Source: Edwardsiella piscicida (lineage in GTDB: Bacteria; Pseudomonadota; Gammaproteobacteria; Enterobacterales; Enterobacteriaceae). From it: a stretch of DNA of 47,948 bases. Position numbers and translations under genes: made by a program. The DNA lies in the NCBI RefSeq assembly GCF_001896205.1, contig NZ_MPNU01000001.1:283444-331391 (forward strand), written 5' to 3'. Shown piece by piece: positions 29,643 through 41,333 of this stretch (position 1 is the first letter of the stretch; every line of letters starts with the position of its first letter). The notes below the pieces were generated by a model. The model worked only from the letters and a program-made list of their open reading frames with translations, was not told the DNA's origin and did no database searches.

Positions 29643-30752
29643 ATGGCGAACGTATCACTGCGTAATGTGTATAAGGCGTACGGTGAGGCCGTGATCTCCC
29701 GGGATATTAACCTGGACATTGAGGATGGCGAGTTTGTGGTGTTCGTTGGCCCCTCGGGCTGCGGTAAATCGACGCTGCTGCGCATGATCGCCGGCCTGGA
29801 GGACATTACCTCCGGCGAGCTGCAGATCGCCGGGGTGCGGATGAACGATGTGCCGCCGGCGAAGCGCGGCATCGGCATGGTGTTTCAGTCCTACGCCCTG
29901 TATCCGCACCTGTCGGTCGCGGACAACATGTCGTTTGGCCTCAAGCTGGCCGGCGTCAACAAGGCGGAGATCCAGCGGCGGGTGAATCAGGTCGCGGAGA
30001 TCCTGCAGCTGGCGCATCTGCTGGATAGGCGCCCCAAGGCGCTCTCCGGCGGCCAGCGTCAGCGGGTGGCCATTGGCCGTACCCTGGTGGCGGAGCCGGA
30101 TGTCTTCCTGCTGGATGAGCCGCTCTCTAACCTGGATGCCGCGCTGCGGGTGCAGATGCGCATCGAGATCTCCCGCCTGCATAAGCGCCTGCAGCGCACC
30201 ATGATTTATGTCACCCACGATCAGGTTGAGGCGATGACCCTGGCAGACAAGATTGTGGTGCTGGACGCCGGGCGCATTGCTCAGGTTGGTAAGCCGCTGG
30301 CGCTGTATCACTATCCCGCCGATCGGTTTGTCGCCGGTTTTATCGGCTCCCCCAAAATGAACTTCCTGCCGGTCAAAGTGAGCGAGGCGCAGCCGCAGCG
30401 CGTACGGGTTGAGCTCCCCAACGGCCAGCATATCTGGCTGCCGGTGGCGGGAGAGGGACTGCGTCCCGGCAGCAACCTGTCGCTGGGGATCCGCCCCGAA
30501 CATCTGGTGCCCAGCGCCGCGGCCGATGTGACGCTGTCGGGCGAGGTTCAGGTTGTCGAACAGCTGGGTAACGAAACCCAGATCCATATCCAAATCCCGG
30601 CCCTGCGTCAAAACCTGGTGTACCGCCAGAACGACGTGGTGTTGGTCGATGAAGGCGCCACGCTGGCCATCGGCCTGCCTGCGGAACGTTGCCACCTGTT
30701 TCGAGAGGACGGCAGCGCCTGTCAGCGGTTGTATCAGGAGCCGGGAGTGTAG
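29643..30752 (+). CDS. malK: MalK, maltose ABC transporter ATPase
   Basis: ATPase that powers MalFG, sequesters MalT and is inhibited by unphosphorylated EIIA-Glc. The ATG at 29643, behind CAGGAG, gives 369 residues (E. coli 371) beginning MANVSL; upstream in-frame starts reach into regulatory DNA. Walker [10 protein letters not shown] (36-44), the LSGGQRQR signature, Walker B FLLDEP and the H-loop histidine in VTHDQ are all intact. The C-terminal OB-fold regulatory domain holds GIRPEHL and the conserved [10 protein letters not shown]. First gene of malK-lamB-malM. Confidence 0.97.
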   Translation: MANVSLRNVYKAYGEAVISRDINLDIEDGEFVVFVGPSGCGKSTLLRMIAGLEDITSGELQIAGVRMNDVPPAKRGIGMVFQSYALYPHLSVADNMSFGLKLAGVNKAEIQRRVNQVAEILQLAHLLDRRPKALSGGQRQRVAIGRTLVAEPDVFLLDEPLSNLDAALRVQMRIEISRLHKRLQRTMIYVTHDQVEAMTLADKIVVLDAGRIAQVGKPLALYHYPADRFVAGFIGSPKMNFLPVKVSEAQPQRVRVELPNGQHIWLPVAGEGLRPGSNLSLGIRPEHLVPSAAADVTLSGEVQVVEQLGNETQIHIQIPALRQNLVYRQNDVVLVDEGATLAIGLPAERCHLFREDGSACQRLYQEPGV

Positions 30753-30777
30753 CTCCTACCCTGTGACAACGCATTGA

Positions 30778-32097
<1,320 letters not shown>

Positions 32098-32193
32098 GGG
32101 CCTGAGGCGGTGCCTGCACCGCCCGGATTGCACGCCGGCGTCCCTTGCCTGACGCCGGCTGTGCCGTATGAAAGAAGGATAATAAGGATAATA

Positions 32194-33099
32194 ATGATGA
32201 AAACCGCCTTAAACCGTCTCTCCCGCGGTGTACTGCTGGCCTGTGCACTCTGCAGCGCGCCGCAGGCGTTCGCCGATACGCTGCTTCCAACGGATGTGGC
32301 CGCCGCGCCAGAACTGAGCCATACCGCTCTGCAGGCGCTACGCTGGCAGCCGCTGACGCCGCCGGTGGATACCACTATCACCCTGGGCCCCGACAGCCAG
32401 ACGCTGGCGCAGGGGGATATTCAGGGCGCCGTCGCCGCGCTGGCTCTGCCGGCGAATCGGGGCTCGCTCGAGATAACCTTAAGCAGCCGACTGCACAATA
32501 AACGGCTGTATGTTCCCAATGTGCTGGTGCTCGATCAGCATCTGCGCCCGGCGGCCTACTACCCCGGCAGCTACTTTACCTACCGCCAGCCCGGCGTGAT
32601 GAGCGGCGATCGGCTAGAGGGAACGCTGAAGCTGACGCCGGTGCTGGGTCAGCAGCAGATTTATCTGCTGATTTATACGACCCGTCAGGATCTGGCCACG
32701 ACGACCCGCATGGTTAACCCCGCCAAGGCCTATGCCGCCGGCGTCGGTAACGCGGTGCCGGATATCCCCGATCCGCAGGCGGCGCACGCGTCACAGGGGG
32801 TGCTGAGCATTCAGGCCAGGGTTGAACGGCAAAGCGGCAATGTGATGATCGGCGGGCTGTTGCCGGGTGGCGATACGCCGGCCGACGTGGCGGTCGGCAG
32901 TCCGGCGAGTGCGGCCGTCGCCGCCGCCCCTGCGACGCCGATGCTGGATGACACCGCTGCCTATTTCGATCGCAGCATCCGCAGCGCGGTACGCCAAGGT
33001 GATATCGATAAAGCGCTGCGCCTGATGAATGAGGCGGAGCGACTGGGGTCGACGACGGCCCGGGAAACCTTTATCCGCAGCGTAAAAGGCAAGGGTTAA
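32194..33099 (+). CDS. malM: MalM, periplasmic maltose-regulon protein
   Basis: Periplasmic protein of unknown biochemical role, last gene of the malK-lamB-malM operon. The ATG at 32194, behind AAGGAT, gives 301 residues (E. coli 306). A signal peptide ends near APQAFA at about residue 27. The conserved blocks PNVLVLDQ, YPGSYFTYRQPGVMSGDRLEG and PAKAYAAGVGN-PDIPDP align with E. coli MalM, as does the C terminus NEAERLGSTTARETF. A low-complexity Ala/Pro linker (about 232-247) separates the C-terminal helical part. An upstream in-frame start at 32110 has no ribosome site and would bury the signal peptide. Confidence 0.94.
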   Translation: MMKTALNRLSRGVLLACALCSAPQAFADTLLPTDVAAAPELSHTALQALRWQPLTPPVDTTITLGPDSQTLAQGDIQGAVAALALPANRGSLEITLSSRLHNKRLYVPNVLVLDQHLRPAAYYPGSYFTYRQPGVMSGDRLEGTLKLTPVLGQQQIYLLIYTTRQDLATTTRMVNPAKAYAAGVGNAVPDIPDPQAAHASQGVLSIQARVERQSGNVMIGGLLPGGDTPADVAVGSPASAAVAAAPATPMLDDTAAYFDRSIRSAVRQGDIDKALRLMNEAERLGSTTARETFIRSVKGKG

Positions 33100-33100
33100 G

Positions 33101-33126
33101 CGGCGGGGCGCAAAGGCGCCCCGCCG
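33101..33126 (+). other. Long GC hairpin after malM
   Basis: An eleven-base perfect stem, CGGCGGGGCGC (33101-33111) with GCGCCCCGCCG (33116-33126), begins one base after the malM stop. No T run follows, so it probably protects the 3' end of the mal message rather than ending it; the true terminator is 30 bp further on. Confidence 0.5.
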
Positions 33127-33155
33127 TACTGCGTTACGGATGTGGCTTGATGACT

Positions 33156-33181
33156 GGTGCGCAGCGGCGCACCTTTTTTTT
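33156..33181 (+). terminator. malK-lamB-malM operon terminator
   Basis: GGTGCGC (33156-33162), loop AGCG, GCGCACC (33167-33173), followed by eight T. A textbook intrinsic terminator. The remaining 180 bp to ubiC show no gene. Confidence 0.92.
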
Positions 33182-33364
33182 ATTTATTCCCGCCCGCGCA
33201 GGCGTTTGCGCGCTTGTTGTGGTTTCCGCTTTCTTTTGTTAGCCAAATGCTCATGGATTGCTGCGAGAGTGCCCCAGACGGTGAATCTGCGGTACACTGA
33301 AACGTAATAAGGCGCGCCGCGGATAGCGCAGCGACGCAGGAATTGAGACGATGGGGTGTATGGC

Positions 33365-33868
33365 ATGGCAGAACATTCTGCTGCGCTGGCGAATATCGAC
33401 TGGCAGCCGTTGGCTGACGCGGCGGCGCCGGCGGACTACGGCAGCTGGCTGGCGGAGCAGGGATCGATGACCCGCCGCCTGGAGCAGCGGTGCGACAGGC
33501 TACAGGTGACGGTGCTGCGCGAAGGGCCGGTGGACGCTACGCAGCTGAGCGACGATGAGCGCGGGCAGCTGTCGCCCTGTGCGCAGTATTGGCTGCGAGA
33601 GGTGATCCTGCTCGGCGATGGTATCCCTTGGCTGTTTGGCCGAACCCTGACGCCTTCCAGCACGCTGCAGGGCGAAGGCGAGGCGCTGCGGCGGCTGGGG
33701 AGTACCCCGCTGGGGCGCTATCTGTTCAGCGGGGTCGCCCTGGAGCGCGAGTCGCTGCGGGTTGGCTGTCTGGGCCCGCTCTGGGCCCGTCGCAGCCGAC
33801 TGCGCGTCGCCGGTCAGCCGCTGCTGCTGACGGAGCTGTTCTTGGCCGATGCCCCTATCTATGGATAA
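33365..33868 (+). CDS. ubiC: UbiC, chorismate pyruvate-lyase
   Basis: Converts chorismate to 4-hydroxybenzoate and pyruvate, the first committed step of ubiquinone synthesis. The ATG at 33365 gives 167 residues (E. coli 165). The family core is clear: [50 protein letters not shown] and the final [15 protein letters not shown], including the conserved arginine and glutamate near the product pocket. An in-frame GTG at 33356 is possible. ubiA begins about 26 bp after the stop. Confidence 0.95.
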   Translation: MAEHSAALANIDWQPLADAAAPADYGSWLAEQGSMTRRLEQRCDRLQVTVLREGPVDATQLSDDERGQLSPCAQYWLREVILLGDGIPWLFGRTLTPSSTLQGEGEALRRLGSTPLGRYLFSGVALERESLRVGCLGPLWARRSRLRVAGQPLLLTELFLADAPIYG

Positions 33869-33893
33869 CGCACGTAAGCGGAGAGAGCAAGGC

Positions 33894-34757
33894 GTGGAGG
33901 GATGTGTGACCCAAAGCAAGTGGCTGGCGTATTGCCGCCTGATGCGGATCGACAAGCCCATCGGTTCGCTGCTGTTGCTGTGGCCGACCTATTGGGCGCT
34001 GTGGCTGGCAGGCGGCGCGGCGCCGGGGGGAAAGCTGCTGCTGGTTTTCACCTGCGGGGTGTTTTTTATGCGCGCCGCAGGCTGCGTGATTAATGATTTT
34101 GCCGATCGTCACTTCGACGGTCATGTCAAACGTACCTGTCAGCGCCCGTTACCCTGCGGTGCGCTGTCCGAGCGCGAGGCCAAAACGCTGTTCGTGCTGC
34201 TGGTGGCGCTCTCTTTTGCCCTGGTGCTGACGCTGAATGCGATGACGATCTGGCTGTCGGTGGCGGCGCTGACGCTGGCCTGGCTCTACCCCTTTATGAA
34301 GCGGTTCTCCCATTTGCCGCAGGTGATCCTGGGCATGGCCTTCGGCTGGTCGATACCGATGGCCTATGCGGCCGTCGGCGAGAGTCTGCCGCTCAGCTGC
34401 TGGCTGCTGTTTGCGGCCAATATCTGTTGGACGGTCGCCTATGATACCCAGTACGCCATGGTGGATCGCGACGACGATCTGCGGATCGGCATCAAGTCGA
34501 CGGCGATCCTGTTTGGCCGTTACGATCGTCTGATGATCGGCCTACTGCAGTTCGCTACGCTGCTGCTGCTGCTGTGGGTCGGCGATCTGAATCAGCTACA
34601 GGGCGCCTACTACTGGGGCGTACTGCTGGCCGCGGCGCTGTTCGTTTACCAGCAGCGGCTGATTGTCCGGCGGGCGCGCACCTCCTGTTTTCGGGCGTTT
34701 ATGAACAATAACTACGTCGGGCTGATCCTGTTTCTGGGGATCCTGCTGGCGCTGTAA
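33894..34757 (+). CDS. ubiA: UbiA, 4-hydroxybenzoate octaprenyltransferase
   Basis: Inner-membrane prenyltransferase that attaches the octaprenyl tail to 4-hydroxybenzoate. The GTG at 33894 is preferred because MEGCVTQSK then aligns with E. coli MEWSLTQNK, giving 287 residues (E. coli 290); a GTG at 33906, better placed behind GGAGG, is the alternative, and upstream ATGs would overlap ubiC. Both prenyl-diphosphate/Mg motifs are present: NDFADRHFD (first) and [12 protein letters not shown] (second). About eight to nine membrane helices. Confidence 0.95.
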   Translation: MEGCVTQSKWLAYCRLMRIDKPIGSLLLLWPTYWALWLAGGAAPGGKLLLVFTCGVFFMRAAGCVINDFADRHFDGHVKRTCQRPLPCGALSEREAKTLFVLLVALSFALVLTLNAMTIWLSVAALTLAWLYPFMKRFSHLPQVILGMAFGWSIPMAYAAVGESLPLSCWLLFAANICWTVAYDTQYAMVDRDDDLRIGIKSTAILFGRYDRLMIGLLQFATLLLLLWVGDLNQLQGAYYWGVLLAAALFVYQQRLIVRRARTSCFRAFMNNNYVGLILFLGILLAL

Positions 34758-34762
34758 ACGAG

Positions 34763-34789
34763 ATGGCGGGCATGATGCCCGCCATTTTT
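34763..34789 (+). terminator. ubiA terminator
   Basis: ATGGCGGGCA (34763-34772) pairs with TGCCCGCCAT (34776-34785), followed by more T. It closes ubiC-ubiA. The 250 bp up to the next gene are AT-richer and contain no gene; a promoter for the transporter is expected there but no clear -35/-10 pair stands out. Confidence 0.9.
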
Positions 34790-35045
34790 CTCATAATCGC
34801 CACGCAATTATCATTTTTCCATCCATTTTGACCCACATTGATAGTCTCATCCTCGTCGAGTAGCGCGAAAGTCGAACGCTAAAATGAAACTGTAATTTAA
34901 CATTTCACCTTTCTTTGTTACCTGTCACAAAGCCAGGATGAATTTTGTTGTCGCACAAATTTTGACCAGTCATGGTACGCCTTCTGCTATGTCAGGATGC
35001 GCCGCTCACCATAGCGGCAACGCATTCAGGATCAGGAGAAGCATA

Positions 35046-36722
35046 ATGAGTGTCGATAATTCAGTGCCGACGCCGCGGGACGGTGAGCGGAGGGCGGCTG
35101 ACGTCCGTCCCGGTTTTTTCAGTAAGGCGCGTATCATTGCCCGCCCGGGGTTTAACCGTTGGCTGGTTCCGCCGGCGGCGCTGGCGATCCACCTGTGCAT
35201 TGGCATGGCCTATGGCTTTTCCGTCTTCTGGCTGCCGCTGTCGCAGGCGCTGGGGGACGGCGCGGCGCGCGCCTGTCCGGCGCCGATGTCCGCCTGGCAA
35301 GAGCTCTTTACCACCCAGTGCGACTGGCGCATCTCCATGCTGGGCTGGACCTATACTCTCTTCTTTATCTTTCTGGGCTGCTCGGCGGCGCTGTGGGGAA
35401 GCTGGCTAGAGAAGGCGGGGCCGCGTAAGGTCGGGGTCGTCGCGGCCTGCTGCTGGTGCGGTGGCCTGATGTTTTCCGCGCTGGGGGTCTACCTGCATCA
35501 GCTGTGGATGCTGTGGCTGGGGTCTGGGGTTATCGGTGGTATTGGCCTGGGGCTCGGCTATATTTCACCGGTATCGACGCTGATCCGCTGGTTTCCCGAT
35601 CGGCGCGGCATGGCGACGGGGCTGGCGATAATGGGCTTTGGCGGCGGCGCGATGGTGGGGGCGCCCCTGGCGAACAGCCTGATGCATTTCTACGCCGCAG
35701 CCGGGGGCGTCGGCGTATGGCAGACCTTTCTGACGCTGGCGCTGATCTACTGGGTGTTCATGCTGTCCGGCGCGTTGGCCTATCGCATTCCACCCATCGG
35801 CTGGCGTCCTCAGGGGATGGCGGCAGCGACGGCGACGCCCGCGGCGCGGGGCTTCACGCACGTGGAGGTGCACGTCAGCGTGGCCTGCCGTACGCCGCAG
35901 TTTTGGCTGGTGTGGGCGGTGCTGTGTCTCAACGTCTCCGCGGGTATCGGCATTATCGGCATGGCCTCCCCGCTGCTGCAGGAGGTCTTTGCCGGGCGAT
36001 TGCTGGGGGGCTCGCAGACCTTTGCCGAGCTGTCCAGCGCCCAGCTGGCGCAGATCGCCGCCATCGCCGCCGGGTTCACCGGCCTGCTGAGCCTGTTCAA
36101 TATCGGTGGGCGTTTTTTCTGGGCCTCGCTGTCCGATCGCATCGGGCGTAAGAGGACGTTTTTTCTCTTTTTTACCCTCGGCGTGGCGCTGTATAGCCTG
36201 CTGCCGACGCTGGGTGCGCTGGGTAGCGTAACGCTGTTTGTTCTGGCGTTTTGCCTGATCGTGTCGATGTACGGCGGTGGCTTTGCGACGGTGCCGGCCT
36301 ATCTGGCGGATCTCTTCGGTACCCAGATGGTGGGGGCGATCCATGGTCGCCTGCTGACCGCCTGGTCGGCGGCGGGGATCCTGGGGCCGGTGCTGGTCAA
36401 CTATCTGCGTGAGTATCAGCTCAGCCGCGGCGTCGCCCGCGCGCAGGCCTATTCCGAGACGCTGTACATCCTGGCGGGTCTACTGCTGGTCGGCCTGGTG
36501 TGTAATCTGCTGATCCGCCCGGTCGATCGACGCCATTCGATGAGCGAGGCTCAGCTGGCGCAGGCGCGCTCTCTGTATAAGGTGAACCCGAATGCCCAGC
36601 TAAGCTGGGCGGCGGACGCCGGCAGCCGGCCGTGGGTCGCGCTCTCCTGGCTGGCCGTGGGGCTGCCGCTGCTGTGGGGATGCTGGATTACGCTGCTGCA
36701 GGCCGGACAGCTGTTTGGGTAG
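35046..36722 (+). CDS. OFA-family MFS transporter
   Basis: Major facilitator protein of the oxalate/formate antiporter family. The ATG at 35046, behind AGGAG (35034-35038), gives 558 residues, longer than the roughly 400-430 of OxlT-type members. It has a charged 40-residue cytoplasmic tail, then about 12 helices. The family pattern appears in GFSVFWLPL, GLGYISPVSTLIRWFPDRRGMATG and the loop motif GGRFFWASLSDRIGRK. The first external loop is long and contains two cysteines (ACPAP and TQCDW). After the twelfth helix there is a soluble stretch and a final hydrophobic helix. Substrate unknown; small organic anions are usual for the family. It is inserted between ubiA and plsB, which adjoin in E. 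coli. Confidence 0.85.
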   Translation: MSVDNSVPTPRDGERRAADVRPGFFSKARIIARPGFNRWLVPPAALAIHLCIGMAYGFSVFWLPLSQALGDGAARACPAPMSAWQELFTTQCDWRISMLGWTYTLFFIFLGCSAALWGSWLEKAGPRKVGVVAACCWCGGLMFSALGVYLHQLWMLWLGSGVIGGIGLGLGYISPVSTLIRWFPDRRGMATGLAIMGFGGGAMVGAPLANSLMHFYAAAGGVGVWQTFLTLALIYWVFMLSGALAYRIPPIGWRPQGMAAATATPAARGFTHVEVHVSVACRTPQFWLVWAVLCLNVSAGIGIIGMASPLLQEVFAGRLLGGSQTFAELSSAQLAQIAAIAAGFTGLLSLFNIGGRFFWASLSDRIGRKRTFFLFFTLGVALYSLLPTLGALGSVTLFVLAFCLIVSMYGGGFATVPAYLADLFGTQMVGAIHGRLLTAWSAAGILGPVLVNYLREYQLSRGVARAQAYSETLYILAGLLLVGLVCNLLIRPVDRRHSMSEAQLAQARSLYKVNPNAQLSWAADAGSRPWVALSWLAVGLPLLWGCWITLLQAGQLFG

Positions 36723-36730
36723 GCGAAGAT

Positions 36731-36757
36731 AAAAACGCCCGGCGCAGGCCGGGCGTT
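36731..36757. terminator. Terminator between the MFS gene and plsB
   Basis: AACGCCCGGC (36734-36743), loop GCAG, GCCGGGCGTT (36748-36757). On the minus strand the stem is followed by a T run (A bases at 36731-36735), making a good plsB terminator; rightward it is weaker. Confidence 0.8.
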
Positions 36758-36779
36758 GTCGAGGGGATCGTCGCGTGCG

Positions 36780-39236
36780 TTACGCCGCGCCGTCGCTCGC
36801 GCCGCTGGCATCCTCCAGCGCAGCGATGCTGACGCTTTCGATGGTCAGGCGGATCTCCGGGGTCAGCAGATCGGCAAGCAGGTTATAGATCTCCAGCGTC
36901 TGCTCGCGCACCGCATCGCCGACGTCGTTGATATAGCCCTCCGCGCGCAGCGTCGTCACCAGGGTGGCGAAGACCGCCTTGTCGAAGAACTCCGGCGCAT
37001 TGATACCGTGCAGCACCGACAGACGCTGGGCCAGGATCCGACTCTCTTTCTCCAGGGCACCGCGGCTGATGCTGGGGTTGGCGCTCAGCAGCGAGAACGT
37101 GATGGCATAGCGCTGCAGGGTTTCACGCACCCCGGCGGCCAGCAGCTGCAGGGCGCGGATACGCGGCGGGTTAATGCTCAGGGTGTCATCCTGCAGGCTG
37201 ATCAGCTGCTGGCGACACAGTTCATCGATGACCGGGCTCAGCACCTGCGGCAGCGTTTCCGGCGCGTAGTGCATGAACAGCTCCTGCTTCAGCATCGGGT
37301 AGATCACCGCCGCCTGGCGCAGCAGCTCGCCGCGTGAGATTTGGCGATGGTGGATAACCATGCTGGCAACCAGCGATGGCAGCACCAGCATATGCTGAAT
37401 GTTATTGCGGTAGTAGGTCATCAGCACCGCCTGCTCGCGCGGCAGAATGATCAGATCGCCGATGTTATCCTTTTCAACCTCAAACTTGTTCATCTGCAGG
37501 GCGTGGTCCAACAGCTCCTGCGGCGTGCGCTGCGGCAGCGTCGCATCTGGTGCGTAGGGCACGTTTCGCAGCAGCTGCAGATAGCACTCCAGCTGCTCCA
37601 GCAGCTGCTCGCGGGTCAGCGCGCGCTGACGCGAGGCCAGCAGCGCCGTGGCGCACAGGTTCATGGCGTTAGCGGCGGCGGCCTTATTGATGTTGACCAT
37701 CACTTCGCCGGCGATGCTGTTGACGCTGGGCGTGAGCCAGTGCGGGCGCTGGGCCTCGATAGGATCGATAGCCTCACGCCACTCCGGTACGTGCTGGTTG
37801 AGCCAGACGTTCAGGGAGATTGGCTCGCCAAAGTTGACGTAGCCCTGACCCAGATTGCGCAGCTTACGCAGTCCGCGCACCATCTGCGGCAGGCTCTCTT
37901 TCTCTTTCGTCGCCCCGCGCAGCTCTTTGGCGTAGGTGGCGACCTCCATCACGTGCTCGTAGCCGATATAGACCGGTACCAGAGTGATCGGACGCTTACC
38001 GCCGCGCAGCATGGCCTGCAGCGTCATGGCCAGGGTGCCGGTTTTCGGCTCCAGCAGGCGGCCGGTACGTGAGCGCCCACCCTCCATAAAGTATTCGACG
38101 GAGTAGCCGCGGCTGAACAGCTCGCCGAGGTATTCGCGGAACACCGTGGAGTAGAGCTTATTGCCCTTAAAGGTCCGGCGGATGAAGAAGGCGCCCAGCC
38201 GACGGAAGATCGGCCCGGCCGGCCAAAAGTTCAGGTTGATGCCGGCGGCGATATGCGGCGGCACCAGCCCCTGGTGGTAGAGCACATAGGAGAGCAGCAG
38301 ATAGTCCATGTGGCTGCGGTGGCAGGGAACATAGACTATCTCGTGACCGTCCTGGGCCAGCTGGCGCACGCGCTCGGCGTTATGGACGTTAATCCCTTGG
38401 TACAGGCGGTTCCAGGTCCAGCTGAGTACGCGGTCGGAGAGACGCACCGCCTCATAGGTAAAGTCAGCCGCAATCTCTTCCATCAGCGCGACCGCATTCT
38501 GCTGGGCCTTCTCGCGGGAGATTTTCTTGCTGCGGGCTTCGTCTTCAACGGCCTTTTCAATGGCCTTGGAGCCGAGCAGCTTATTGAACAGCGCCTGTCT
38601 GTCCGGCAGGCGCGGGCCGACGGCGGCCAAGCGCAGGCGGGAGAAGTGCATACGCGCCACGCGCGCCAGCTTCTGGGCGATGGTTTTGTCGGTGCCGTGC
38701 TCATCGGCCATGTAGCGCAGTGAGACGGTATTGGAGAAGCGCACAAAGCTGTCGCGTCCCAGCCACAGCACGGCGAAGAATTTCTGAATACCGTTGAGCA
38801 GGCGCAGCTGCGGGGCGCCCTTGTGGTCCTCGCGGCCCGGCGCGCGGCCAAACATCACGGAGACCGGTATCATCTGAATATCCAGCGCCGGGTTACCGCG
38901 GTGCAGATCCAGATAGTCGAGGAACAGTTTGACCGACGCCTGCTTGGGCGCGTAGTAGCGGAAGACCCGCGGGCCATCGTCTATAAAAACATAGCGCGGC
39001 AGGATGACGCCGTCGATTTCATTGTCATCCAGCGGGTCGGGCAGATCCAGCGCCAGACAGCGATCGCGTAGGGTCAGTAAGTCCGCCTTAGAGTTGTAGG
39101 GCAGAACATAGAAGACCGGCCGGGTGGTGTCCAAACGCAGTTCGGCCACCGGATCGGTGGGGATAACTTTACTTTTTACAAGTAATTTAAGCGGTAAATT
39201 CAACAGCTTATAATATATTTTACGCCATCCAGACAT
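36780..39236 (-). CDS. plsB: PlsB, glycerol-3-phosphate acyltransferase
   Basis: Inner-membrane enzyme that acylates sn-glycerol 3-phosphate, the first step of phospholipid synthesis. It has 818 residues (E. coli 807); the extra residues are mostly in the Ala/Ser-rich C-terminal tail. Acyltransferase motifs are in order: block [11 protein letters not shown] (HX4D), [12 protein letters not shown], block [18 protein letters not shown] and block [10 protein letters not shown]. The N terminus [21 protein letters not shown] is the membrane-associating segment known from E. coli. Divergent from dgkA, as in E. coli. The product feeds PlsC (13264-14007). Confidence 0.97.
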   Translation of the reverse strand: MSGWRKIYYKLLNLPLKLLVKSKVIPTDPVAELRLDTTRPVFYVLPYNSKADLLTLRDRCLALDLPDPLDDNEIDGVILPRYVFIDDGPRVFRYYAPKQASVKLFLDYLDLHRGNPALDIQMIPVSVMFGRAPGREDHKGAPQLRLLNGIQKFFAVLWLGRDSFVRFSNTVSLRYMADEHGTDKTIAQKLARVARMHFSRLRLAAVGPRLPDRQALFNKLLGSKAIEKAVEDEARSKKISREKAQQNAVALMEEIAADFTYEAVRLSDRVLSWTWNRLYQGINVHNAERVRQLAQDGHEIVYVPCHRSHMDYLLLSYVLYHQGLVPPHIAAGINLNFWPAGPIFRRLGAFFIRRTFKGNKLYSTVFREYLGELFSRGYSVEYFMEGGRSRTGRLLEPKTGTLAMTLQAMLRGGKRPITLVPVYIGYEHVMEVATYAKELRGATKEKESLPQMVRGLRKLRNLGQGYVNFGEPISLNVWLNQHVPEWREAIDPIEAQRPHWLTPSVNSIAGEVMVNINKAAAANAMNLCATALLASRQRALTREQLLEQLECYLQLLRNVPYAPDATLPQRTPQELLDHALQMNKFEVEKDNIGDLIILPREQAVLMTYYRNNIQHMLVLPSLVASMVIHHRQISRGELLRQAAVIYPMLKQELFMHYAPETLPQVLSPVIDELCRQQLISLQDDTLSINPPRIRALQLLAAGVRETLQRYAITFSLLSANPSISRGALEKESRILAQRLSVLHGINAPEFFDKAVFATLVTTLRAEGYINDVGDAVREQTLEIYNLLADLLTPEIRLTIESVSIAALEDASGASDGAA

Positions 39237-39361
39237 AAAAGTATCAGCCTCTTGTTAGCAATGCGCGGCAAGAATACCAGAAAGCGGCCCTGAGATCTGT
39301 GGTGCCGGGATCTCGGGAAGCAGCTAAAATGCCCGCCAATGCTCATCGTTATGGATTATCT

Positions 39362-39724
39362 ATGAATAGTACTACAGGTTTGACTCGAATCATTAAAGCG
39401 GCCGGTTACTCGATCAAAGGGCTGCAGGCGGCATGGCGCCATGAGGCGGCGTTCCGTCAGGAGAGTCTGCTGCTGGCTGCCGCGGTGGCGCTGGCCTGCT
39501 GGCTTGACGTCACGGCGGTCGAGCGCATTTTGCTGATCGGCAGCGTGACGCTGGTGGTGATCCTGGAAATCCTCAACAGCGCCATAGAGGCGGTGGTGGA
39601 TCGGATTGGCAGCGAGCGCCATGAGCTGTCCGGCCGCGCCAAAGATATGGGATCGGCGGCGGTATTCGTGGCGCTGTGGTTGGCGCTGTTTGTTTGGGTC
39701 AGCATTCTGTGGACGCATTGGTAA
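39362..39724 (+). CDS. dgkA: DgkA, diacylglycerol kinase
   Basis: Small trimeric inner-membrane kinase that phosphorylates diacylglycerol left from membrane-derived oligosaccharide synthesis. The ATG at 39362 gives 120 residues (E. coli 122) with an N-terminal amphipathic helix and three membrane helices. The active-site signature EILNSAIEAVVDR spans 69-81, with the metal- and catalysis-related E69 and E76. The ribosome site is poor. An upstream in-frame start at 39299 would overlap the plsB promoter side. In E. coli lexA follows; here the citrate cluster does. Confidence 0.95.
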   Translation: MNSTTGLTRIIKAAGYSIKGLQAAWRHEAAFRQESLLLAAAVALACWLDVTAVERILLIGSVTLVVILEILNSAIEAVVDRIGSERHELSGRAKDMGSAAVFVALWLALFVWVSILWTHW

Positions 39725-39784
39725 CCGAGGTGTCGTTTAGAGGGGGGCCCATGGATTTATGCTCAGTTGCCCGCGTCGGAAAAC

Positions 39785-39816
39785 ATAACCCCCCGCGCTG
39801 ATGCGCAGGGGGTTAT
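39785..39816. terminator. Terminator between dgkA and citT
   Basis: ATAACCCCC (39785-39793) pairs with GGGGGTTAT (39808-39816), with an inner GCGC/GCGC stem. On the minus strand GTTTTCC follows, so it mainly closes the cit operon; it may also stop dgkA transcripts. Confidence 0.7.
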
Positions 39817-39846
39817 GACATAACACAATGGGCGTTAGGCGAGTGG

Positions 39847-41304
39847 TTAGTTCCACATGGCCATGATAGGCCAACCGATGCCCAGCAGCGCGGCGATATA
39901 GATAACCCCAAAGATGGCGCCAAGTCGCCAGTAATCCTGAGATTTCACATAGCCACAGCCGTAGATGATGATCCCCGGGCCGGTGGCGTAAGGGGTCAGA
40001 CAGCCCATCAGGCCGATAGAGAGCACCAGCAGCAGACACAGTTGGTCCATCGGAACCCCCGGAATGCTTTGGGCGACGGCCAGGATCACCGGCAGCATAG
40101 TGGCGGTGTGGGCGGTCAGGCTGGCGAACAGGTAGTGGGCGAAGTAGAACACCAGCACCAGGGCGATGACCGTCGCGGTCGGTGAGAAACCGGCCAGATG
40201 GGTGCTCATGGTTTTGGCGAACCATTCGATAAAGCCGGAGCGGGTCAGCCCGTTGGCCATCACCACCAGGGTAGACAGGTTGACCAGGGTATTCCAGGCG
40301 CCGCTGTACTTGGTGACATCCTTCCACGGCACCACGTGCAGCGCCAGCATCAGGGCAACCGCCAGCAGGGCGACGGCGGTGGCGTTGATGAAATCATCGC
40401 CAAAGACCCACAGCGCCAGGCTCAGCAGCACCAGGCAGATCAGGGTGATTTCACGGCGGGTCAGGGCGCCCATCTCTTTCAGCGCGCTACCGGCCCAGGT
40501 GGCGACCTGCTCGCTGTGGGTCACGGTCGGCTTGTACAGCACGTAGGAGAGCCACGGGGCGACGATCAGCAGCAGCAGCCCCACCGGCAGGAAGCCGAGG
40601 AACCACTGCATCCAGGAGATCTGGATACCGGCGATTTTACTGACAAACTCCAGGCCCAGTACGTTCGGCGCGGCGCCGGTGACGAACATGGAGGAGCTGA
40701 TGCTGGTACTGATCACCATCATCCACATCAGATAGCTACCGATGCGGCGTGAAGAGGGATCGTTGGGATGGGAGTCGAACAGCGGCGGCAGGTTTTTGAT
40801 CACCGGAAAGACGGTGCCGCCGGTACGCGCGGTGTTAGACGGTGTAAAGGGCGCCAGCAGAATATCAATGATGACGATGGCGTAGCCGAGAGTGAGCGTT
40901 CGCTTACCCATGAACTTGACCAGCAGCAGGGCGATACGCCGACCCAGTCCGCTGACCTCATAGCCCAGGGCAAAGATAAAGGCGCCGAACACCAACCACA
41001 CGGTGGTGCTGGAGAAGCCGGCCAGGCCCCACTTCAGCGCCTGTTTACTGGCGTTGAAGGCGGGATCGGCCAGCTCTTTGGCGTCAAACAGCAGGAACTG
41101 GTTACCGATAACGACGATGGTCACGGCGATAAAGCTGATGGCGGTGGCCGGGATGGGCTCAAGGATCATCCCGACGATCATGGCGACAAACACGGCAAAA
41201 TAGTGCCAGGCCTGCGGCGGCATGCCATCGGGGACTGGGATCATAAACATAATCCCCATCACCACGAGGGGCGCGAGTAGTTTCCCTATTTTCTCTTTGG
41301 ACAT
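39847..41304 (-). CDS. citT: CitT, citrate:succinate antiporter
   Basis: Inner-membrane exchanger of the DASS family that takes up citrate and releases succinate during anaerobic citrate fermentation. It has 485 residues (E. coli 487) and aligns along its whole length, including PFTPSNTARTGGTVFPV, FVTGAAPNVLG and YATGPGIIIYGCGYV, the substrate/sodium-site type motifs. About twelve hydrophobic segments. It is the last gene of citCDEFXGT, 29 bp after citG, and is closed by a hairpin. Confidence 0.97.
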   Translation of the reverse strand: MSKEKIGKLLAPLVVMGIMFMIPVPDGMPPQAWHYFAVFVAMIVGMILEPIPATAISFIAVTIVVIGNQFLLFDAKELADPAFNASKQALKWGLAGFSSTTVWLVFGAFIFALGYEVSGLGRRIALLLVKFMGKRTLTLGYAIVIIDILLAPFTPSNTARTGGTVFPVIKNLPPLFDSHPNDPSSRRIGSYLMWMMVISTSISSSMFVTGAAPNVLGLEFVSKIAGIQISWMQWFLGFLPVGLLLLIVAPWLSYVLYKPTVTHSEQVATWAGSALKEMGALTRREITLICLVLLSLALWVFGDDFINATAVALLAVALMLALHVVPWKDVTKYSGAWNTLVNLSTLVVMANGLTRSGFIEWFAKTMSTHLAGFSPTATVIALVLVFYFAHYLFASLTAHTATMLPVILAVAQSIPGVPMDQLCLLLVLSIGLMGCLTPYATGPGIIIYGCGYVKSQDYWRLGAIFGVIYIAALLGIGWPIMAMWN

Positions 41305-41333
41305 AACTGATGACTCCGGTAAGGATGATATTT

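Noticed and set aside
34794-35045. FNR or sigma-70 promoter before the OFA transporter
   Set aside because: TTGAT-like and TTGACC fragments are present, but no partner half-site or -10 at correct spacing.
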